Source: CAYFVU01 sp964594775 (GTDB lineage: Bacteria > Spirochaetota > Spirochaetia > DSM-16054 > Sediminispirochaetaceae). From it: a DNA stretch of 64,000 bases. The notes beneath the pieces are model-generated. The model saw only the letters and a program-made list of their open reading frames with translations, was not told the origin of the DNA and searched no databases. The DNA is taken from the NCBI GenBank assembly GCA_964594775.1, contig CAZQNO010000004.1, positions 16,556-80,555 of the forward strand, read 5' to 3'. The position numbers were made by a program, and so were the translations under genes. Positions 59,380-64,000 of the stretch are shown here, piece after piece; position 1 is the first letter of the stretch, and every line of letters begins with the position of its first letter.

Positions 59380-61223
59380 ATGAAGGCTAAGAGCGTTCTC
59401 GTACTCGGTGGAGCAACCATGCAGCTGCCGGCCGTCCGCAGCGCCCTCTCTAAGGGCTGGACGGTCGCGGTGGCCGATAAGAATCCCGAAGTCCCTGCCG
59501 CATCTCTCTGTCACCACTTCATTCCCGTAGACCTGCGGGATGTCGAGGGGATGATAGAGGCTGCGCGAGAACTGAAGAAGCGAGAGGGCCTGGACGGGGT
59601 TTTTACCGCCGGCACCGATTTTTCCTATACCGTTGCGAGGGTAGCCGAGGCCCTGGGTCTTCCGGGAGTATCCCCCCGGACGGCACGGGCGGCCAGCGAT
59701 AAGGTGGTGATGCGGCAGGTGTTTGCCGAGAAGGGAATTCCCGCCCCCCGCTTTGTGCGAATCGCCGAAGGTGAAGATCCGCGCACGCGCGTGCGGGTAC
59801 TCTCCTTTCCGCTCGTGGTCAAGCCGGTGGACAACATGGGCTCCCGGGGGGTGAGAAGAGTAGATACGGGTATCGAGCTGTCGCAGGCGGTGGCGGATGC
59901 CCGGCGAAACTCCCACAGCGGTGATGTAATCGTAGAGGAGATGATCGAAGGGCCCGAGTTCAGCATCGACGCGCTGGTGGAAAAGGGTGAGGTCTTCATA
60001 ACCGGCTTTGCCGACAGAATCATCCGCTTTTCTCCCTACTTCGTTGAAATGGGCCATACCCTCCCTTCGGAGAGGGAGCCGAAGCTGCGGCTGCGTATCG
60101 AATCGACCTTTGTCGATGCGATACACGCTTTGGGCATAGACAACGGCGCGGCAAAGGGAGACGTAAAGTGGAACGGAAGGGAGGCGGTGGTAGGTGAGGT
60201 TGCCGCCCGCCTTTCCGGCGGCTACATGTCGGGCTGGACCTTTCCCTATGCCACCGGCATAGCGCTGAGCTCAGCGGCCCTCAACATAGCGGTAGGGCTG
60301 CCCGCCGGGGACCTCGCTCCACGGTTCGAGAAGGTATCGGCCGAACGGGCCTTCATCTCTATTCCGGGGATCGTAGAGTCGATAGAGGGGGAGGCGGCCG
60401 CCCGCCGGAGGGCGGGGGTAAAAGAGCTCTTTCTCCGGCTTTCTCCCGGTGACCCGGTAAGCTTTCCCACCAACAATGTGGAGAAATGCGGGAATATCAT
60501 CGCCGTGGATGCGGTGCGGGAACGGGCCTGTGAAATCGCCGAGGCGGCCTCCCGGACCATTTGGGTCCGTCTTCGTCCGAAGGAGCGGAGGACGAAGGCC
60601 TTCCTTTTTCGCCGCGAGGAAGGATGGATCGAGGACGCCTTTACCCTCTTTGTTCCCGAAAACAGCCGCCGTCTTGCCGAGATGCCCCCCCTTCGTTATT
60701 CAGGCGGCGGTGCAGGCAGCATAAGCGGTGCAGGCAGCACCGGCGCTCCCGAACTTTTGCTNNNNNNNNNNNNNNNNNNNNNNNNNNNNNNNNNNNNNNN
60801 NNNNNNNNNNNNNNNNNNNNNNNNNNNNNNNNNNNNNNNNNNNNNNNNNNNNNNNNNNNNNGCGGTGCAGGCAGCATAAGCGGTGCAGGCAGCACCGGCG
60901 CTCCCGAACTTTTGCTGGAGCCGCTGTCTTCTCTCGAGCTCGAAGAAGGCGTCGATTGGCATGGAGAAATCCTCTTGGAAGCCTGCGAGAGGATACTCGC
61001 CTTTAGCGGAGCTCGATTTATCACCGAATCGGAAGCCGACGGTGTTGCAGCGGATGCCGCCGATAATCGGCAGAGTTTCCCTCCTGTCCTCGTGCTCGGT
61101 TCTCTCTTTTGGACCGCGGTCTTGAGGGGCGGAGTACAGGGGGGAGTGTGGCTCATCGAAACGGTTCGCCGGATGCTCCATGAGGGGGAAGATCTACGCG
61201 ATTGGTTAGAAAGCAATGAATAG
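59380..61223 (+). CDS. ATP-grasp ligase of the glycan locus (interrupted by a scaffold gap)
   Basis: ATG 59380 follows GAGGGG at a normal distance. The N-terminal pre-ATP-grasp fold (SVLVLGGATMQLPAVRSAL) is followed by the nucleotide-binding domain (VVKPVDNMGSRGVRR, about 147-161; IVEEMIEGPEFSIDALVEKG) and the catalytic region (KGDVKW; GEVAARLSGGYMSG). Such ligases join an acid to an amine, often an amino acid or a sugar. 100 N interrupt the gene at 60762-60861. Identical 55-mers flank the gap; removing one copy with the N leaves one open frame of 562 residues ending at 61223. The domain after the gap (about 465-562) is not recognised. It could amidate a sugar made by the neighbouring enzymes. 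Confidence 0.8.
60762..60861. other. Scaffold gap (100 N)
   Basis: Exactly 100 N. The 55 bases before it (60707-60761) equal the 55 bases after it (60862-60916). This is what an unmerged contig overlap of one k-mer would look like, so there may be no missing sequence at all. Confidence 0.95.
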
Positions 61224-62262
61224 GAAGGGGCCGGGACTGCGAAGCCGAATTTTCATGCTTTTTCTCATTTTTGGAACGGGCTCGGGACTCTTTGCAGGGG
61301 AAATCTTGAGTCTTTCCGATATCGTCAATCAAACGGGGGCGCGCCTTCAGTGGGCCCCCTATCGGGGAGAGGGTCATCTTCTCAAGGGGGAGAATGAGAT
61401 CTTCTTCAAGGAAGAGGCGGGCTATATTCTTCTGAACTATGAAAAGAAACGAGTCATCGAGCCCCCTCGACGCAGCGAGCAGGGAGAGATCCTGTTTTCA
61501 AAAAGAGACGGCGAGTATCTCCTCGATCTGCTGGGAAGAAAACCGGCCATATCGGAGGGACTGTATATCTCGACGCTCATTATCGACGCGGGACACGGCG
61601 GTAAGGATCCGGGCGCGGTGGGCAGTTTCATGCAGAACGGACAGGCGCTTGTAGTAAAGGAAAAAGATCTCGTTCTGAGTGTGGCAAAATTCCTGAGTGG
61701 AATGCTGCTGCGGCGCTATCCGGAAAAAAATATCATTCTCACCCGCAGCGACGATACCTATCTTACCTTGGAAGAGCGCACCGAGATTGCGAATTCGGTG
61801 CAGTTGAAGGCTCAAGAGGCGATGATTTTCATTTCGCTGCATGCAAACGCCTCGCTCAATTCGAAGGCCGAGGGCTTCGAGGTGTGGTATCTTCCGCCGG
61901 ACTATCGCAGAGAACTCATCGATCCGGCCGGCTTGGATGAGGAGGCGCGGGAGGTAGCGCCTATTCTCAATACGATGCTGGAGGAGGAGTACACGGTGGA
62001 GAGCGTCCTTTTAGCCAGACATATACTCGGCGGAATGGAAGAGGAGATCGGCCGGGCGCATGTCAATCGCGGACTGAAGGAGGAGACGTGGTTCGTAGTG
62101 AGGAATGCCAAGATGCCCTCCGTGCTCGTAGAGATCGGTTTCGTTACCAATCGCCGGGAGGCCCTGCTCATGAGAGAGGGTCCGTACTTGAAGAACATGA
62201 CCGAAGGTATCTATAATGGCATCTGCAGCTTCATTACCCATTTCGAGAATCCGGGACGGTGA
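61216..62262 (+). CDS. N-acetylmuramoyl-L-alanine amidase (Amidase_3)
   Basis: The 348-residue protein has a signal peptide (IFMLFLIFGTGSGLFAG) and a small N-terminal region (about 30-110). The zinc amidase has TLIIDAGHGGKDPGAVGS (His at about 127), the zinc glutamate in KEKDLVLSVAKFL, FISLHANAS and the catalytic VLVEIGFVTN. It cuts the amide bond between MurNAc and the stem peptide and is probably used in daughter-cell separation. It overlaps the ATP-grasp gene by 8 bp and the GerMN gene by 4 bp. The SPOR protein at 7292 could bind its products. Confidence 0.93.
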   Translation: MNRKGPGLRSRIFMLFLIFGTGSGLFAGEILSLSDIVNQTGARLQWAPYRGEGHLLKGENEIFFKEEAGYILLNYEKKRVIEPPRRSEQGEILFSKRDGEYLLDLLGRKPAISEGLYISTLIIDAGHGGKDPGAVGSFMQNGQALVVKEKDLVLSVAKFLSGMLLRRYPEKNIILTRSDDTYLTLEERTEIANSVQLKAQEAMIFISLHANASLNSKAEGFEVWYLPPDYRRELIDPAGLDEEAREVAPILNTMLEEEYTVESVLLARHILGGMEEEIGRAHVNRGLKEETWFVVRNAKMPSVLVEIGFVTNRREALLMREGPYLKNMTEGIYNGICSFITHFENPGR

Positions 62263-62759
62263 GCCTTTTTGGCGATGAGGGGAGAGTGAAAATTTCGAAG
62301 GATTATCTTTTTTTGACAATTTTGGGCATATGGGTTTTCAGCCTGCTACTCGCCCTCTTTCTCTATTTCTTCGTTCATGAGAAGGAAGTCGAGCGCATTC
62401 TCTACTTCCCGCGGTATAACGCAGCCGAACTCGAGGGTGAGGTTCGCCGATTGCCGAAAAAAGCCGATCGAGAGAAAGATATCGAGCTTCTCCTACGAGA
62501 GATCATATTAGGTCCATTTGATATTCATCATGCGCGGGTGCTTCCAAAAGATACCGATGTGGAGAGCTTGCTTTTGCGGAAGGGACGAGTATATGTCGAT
62601 TTTTCCCTCGATCCCGTTTTGAAGCAGGAGGGTTCTCTTCTCTCGCTCTCCGAGAGGATTGCCGCCGTAAAGCGGACGATTCGCTTCAATTTTCCCTCGG
62701 TAGAGGAAATAATGGTCACATTCGGCGGTCAGAGTCCAAACTTGCAGGACTTACGTTGA
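62259..62759 (+). CDS. GerMN-domain membrane-anchored protein
   Basis: GTG 62259 overlaps the amidase stop (GTGA), 166 residues. It has one transmembrane segment near residues 17-39 (FLTILGIWVFSLLLALFLYF) and a periplasmic GerMN-type domain (about 65-155): DIELLLREIILGPFDIHHARVLP split in two, VYVDFSLDPVLKQEGS, SERIAAVKRTIRFNFPSVEEI. GerMN domains are found in sporulation and cell-wall proteins across bacteria. Coupling with the amidase gene suggests a shared role in the envelope. Confidence 0.8.
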   Translation: MSLFGDEGRVKISKDYLFLTILGIWVFSLLLALFLYFFVHEKEVERILYFPRYNAAELEGEVRRLPKKADREKDIELLLREIILGPFDIHHARVLPKDTDVESLLLRKGRVYVDFSLDPVLKQEGSLLSLSERIAAVKRTIRFNFPSVEEIMVTFGGQSPNLQDLR

Positions 62760-62776
62760 AAAAAAAAGAAAAATCG

Positions 62777-62804
62777 TTGACAAACAGAGGAGGTTCCGTA
62801 TAAT
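62777..62804 (+). promoter_or_regulatory. Consensus sigma70 promoter of flaA
   Basis: TTGACA (62777-62782) and TATAAT (62799-62804) match the consensus exactly with a 16-bp spacer. AAGGAG (62833-62838) and the ATG (62845) follow. FlaA is abundant in spirochaetes, and use of a vegetative rather than a sigma28 promoter is known for sheath genes. Confidence 0.85.
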
Positions 62805-62844
62805 TTTAAATGCAATAGGTAAACTGTTTTAAAAGGAGCACTGG

Positions 62845-63822
62845 ATGAAACGGTTCGGAATTCTACTTGGAGTTTTACTTTTGTTGGTAAGTTTCTCGGT
62901 CACCGCGGAAGAATCGGTTCTCATCGATTTTTCTACCCTGACCGCTGATAGTGAAGACGGAAACAACTCGGCGACCCTCGTCGACTTTTCCGAGAAGGCG
63001 GGCCCCGGTTACACGGACGAGGAGAAGGCTCTGATGCAGACATCCCTCGCCATCGAGAACTGGAGCGTGAAGCTGGCCTCTTCTTCTCAGACCGTCGAGA
63101 ACATGAGTCTCTCTTATACCAAGGAGGCGCCTGTTCGAGACGATGCCGACAGATTTGCCGGCGAGACGGTTATGGGTATCCGCGTACACTTTCCCACACA
63201 GCCATTTAACTCCTATGCGTTCATTAAGCCTCCCTTCGATATTCCCGCTTATATGCAGGCGAATGAAGAAGATCGAAGCGGAAGTAAGTTCGAGGGCTAC
63301 GGCATAGTCAAGAATGTCGGTACTCTCAAGAAGGTGGAAGTCAACGTATACGGTTCCAACTTTCCCAACGGAATCGCCGTTGTACTGGAGGATCAAGAGG
63401 GAAAAGAGCAGAATCTCTTCCTCAACTACATGCGTTTCAACGGGTGGAGGACCCTCGGTTGGCTCAATCCCAACTATATCGAGGATGTGAGGAACAGAGA
63501 GCTGCGCCAGTATCCTCTCTATCCGAGAACGACTCCTCTGCGTAAGCTCAAGGGTTTCATCATCTACCGGGATGCCGCTCAGGAAGGCGGAGACATAGTC
63601 ACCTACATCAAAGATGTAAAGCTTACGTATGATCTGGCAACGATTCAGGATGTCGGCGATATCGACAACGAAGAGCTCTGGGGTATCCTGGAAGAGCGTG
63701 AGCAGTCCCGCCGTAATGCGGAATGGCAAAAACTCGGTCAACTGCAGGTGCTGAGAGCTCTCGAATTGCGGAAGCTTCATCAGGATGAAGCAGAGCAGGG
63801 AGACGAGGCAGGAAACGAATAG
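62845..63822 (+). CDS. flaA: Periplasmic flagellar filament outer-layer (sheath) protein FlaA
   Basis: The 325-residue protein is FlaA of spirochaetes. It has a signal peptide (FGILLGVLLLLVSFSVTAEES), then VLIDFSTLTAD, ETVMGIRVHFPTQPFNSYAF, KPPFDIPAY, NVGTLKKVEVNVYGSNFPNG, and LNPNYIEDVRNRELRQYPLYP (shown in parts). The C-terminal ~50 residues are charged and Gln/Glu-rich (LEEREQSRRNAEWQKLGQL). It coats the FlaB core filament in the periplasm and stiffens it. It has its own consensus promoter and a strong terminator, so it is a single-gene unit. Confidence 0.96.
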   Translation: MKRFGILLGVLLLLVSFSVTAEESVLIDFSTLTADSEDGNNSATLVDFSEKAGPGYTDEEKALMQTSLAIENWSVKLASSSQTVENMSLSYTKEAPVRDDADRFAGETVMGIRVHFPTQPFNSYAFIKPPFDIPAYMQANEEDRSGSKFEGYGIVKNVGTLKKVEVNVYGSNFPNGIAVVLEDQEGKEQNLFLNYMRFNGWRTLGWLNPNYIEDVRNRELRQYPLYPRTTPLRKLKGFIIYRDAAQEGGDIVTYIKDVKLTYDLATIQDVGDIDNEELWGILEEREQSRRNAEWQKLGQLQVLRALELRKLHQDEAEQGDEAGNE

Positions 63823-63899
63823 TTTCCGAACCCGACACCAGCTCCTGACTAGATATTTTCGGGAGAGGGGTGATCGTTATCGTATAGTGACTGATTGAC

Positions 63900-63935
63900 C
63901 CCTACCTCCGGTTTTTCCGGGGGTAGGGATTTTTA
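63900..63935 (+). terminator. Rho-independent terminator after flaA
   Basis: CCCTACCTCCGG (63900-63911) pairs with CCGGGGGTAGGG (63917-63928; one G-T pair) around TTTTT, then ATTTTTATT follows. It is about 80 bp after the flaA stop. The remaining bases to 64000 contain no gene that I can see. Confidence 0.9.
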
Positions 63936-64000
63936 TTACTAATGGTTTTTTACTGGTCCCAATCCTGCAGATATTACAAGCAAACAGCCCTCCACCCCTC

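Overview
The window looks like a spirochaete chromosome, probably a free-living, anaerobic relative of Spirochaeta/Sediminispirochaeta/Treponema. The main evidence is a FlaA-type periplasmic flagellar sheath protein (62845-63822), a spirochaete-type radical SAM/SPASM protein (54292-55839), and an operon at the left end whose gene order resembles, from memory, a Treponema pallidum locus. Coding density is high, the sequence is GC-rich, and most genes sit in tightly packed operons with 1-20 bp overlaps. No rRNA, tRNA, IS element, prophage or CRISPR array is visible. There is one 100-N scaffold gap at 60762-60861.

Left end (1-6585, minus strand): one operon headed by a NusG paralogue, then a UDP-sugar 4,6-dehydratase, a DegT-type sugar aminotransferase, and three subunits of a molybdenum-hydroxylase-like complex. 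The large subunit of that complex has lost the signature active-site residues. 6724-16978 holds envelope and housekeeping genes: a SPOR-domain protein, ligA, a TylF-type methyltransferase, a PEGA-domain protein, a DUF192 lipoprotein, xseAB, and a small gene that appears frameshifted at a run of seven T. 17005-20516 encodes a polar amino-acid ABC transporter with two permeases. 20700-21692 is a NYN-domain protein.

21693-35176 is a purine-catabolism island. Two fold-type-II PLP enzymes (minus) diverge from ygfK-ssnA-xdh(large, Fe-S, FAD)-8-oxoguanine-deaminase-like-ygeW (plus). This resembles the anaerobic urate/purine degradation clusters of enterobacteria and clostridia. The YgeX, YgeY, dihydropyrimidinase and carbamate kinase partners are absent, and the PLP pair may stand in for YgeX. 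A decayed chemoreceptor and an AI-2E-type membrane protein follow. A second xanthine-dehydrogenase-like pair (37836-40624), a MazEF-type toxin-antitoxin pair, and an Lrp-controlled set (DUF917, HyuA-like, ferredoxin, tungsten-type aldehyde oxidoreductase, 41629-47136) come next. Then come an AzgA-type purine permease and a FecBCD-type ABC transporter (48684-51613) that could import molybdate/tungstate. The middle of the window is therefore dominated by Mo/W-pterin enzymes, purine uptake and purine breakdown.

The right end (51806-63822) has proA-proB, then a spirochaete glycan locus: spiro-SPASM protein, glycosyltransferase-like protein, SpsF-type cytidylyltransferase, SpsG-methyltransferase fusion, ATP-grasp ligase. 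An N-acetylmuramoyl-alanine amidase, a GerMN-domain protein and flaA follow. Closeness to flaA and the SpsF/SpsG chemistry suggest a nonulosonic-acid-like sugar for surface or flagellar glycosylation.

The most unusual observations are: (i) the catalytically degenerate Mo-hydroxylase inside a polysaccharide operon; (ii) the PLP pair and rearranged urate pathway; (iii) the Lrp-DUF917-HyuA-AOR cluster; (iv) short perfect GC palindromes placed in frame inside low-complexity linkers of several proteins; (v) the N gap flanked by identical 55-mers, which is probably an unmerged contig overlap.
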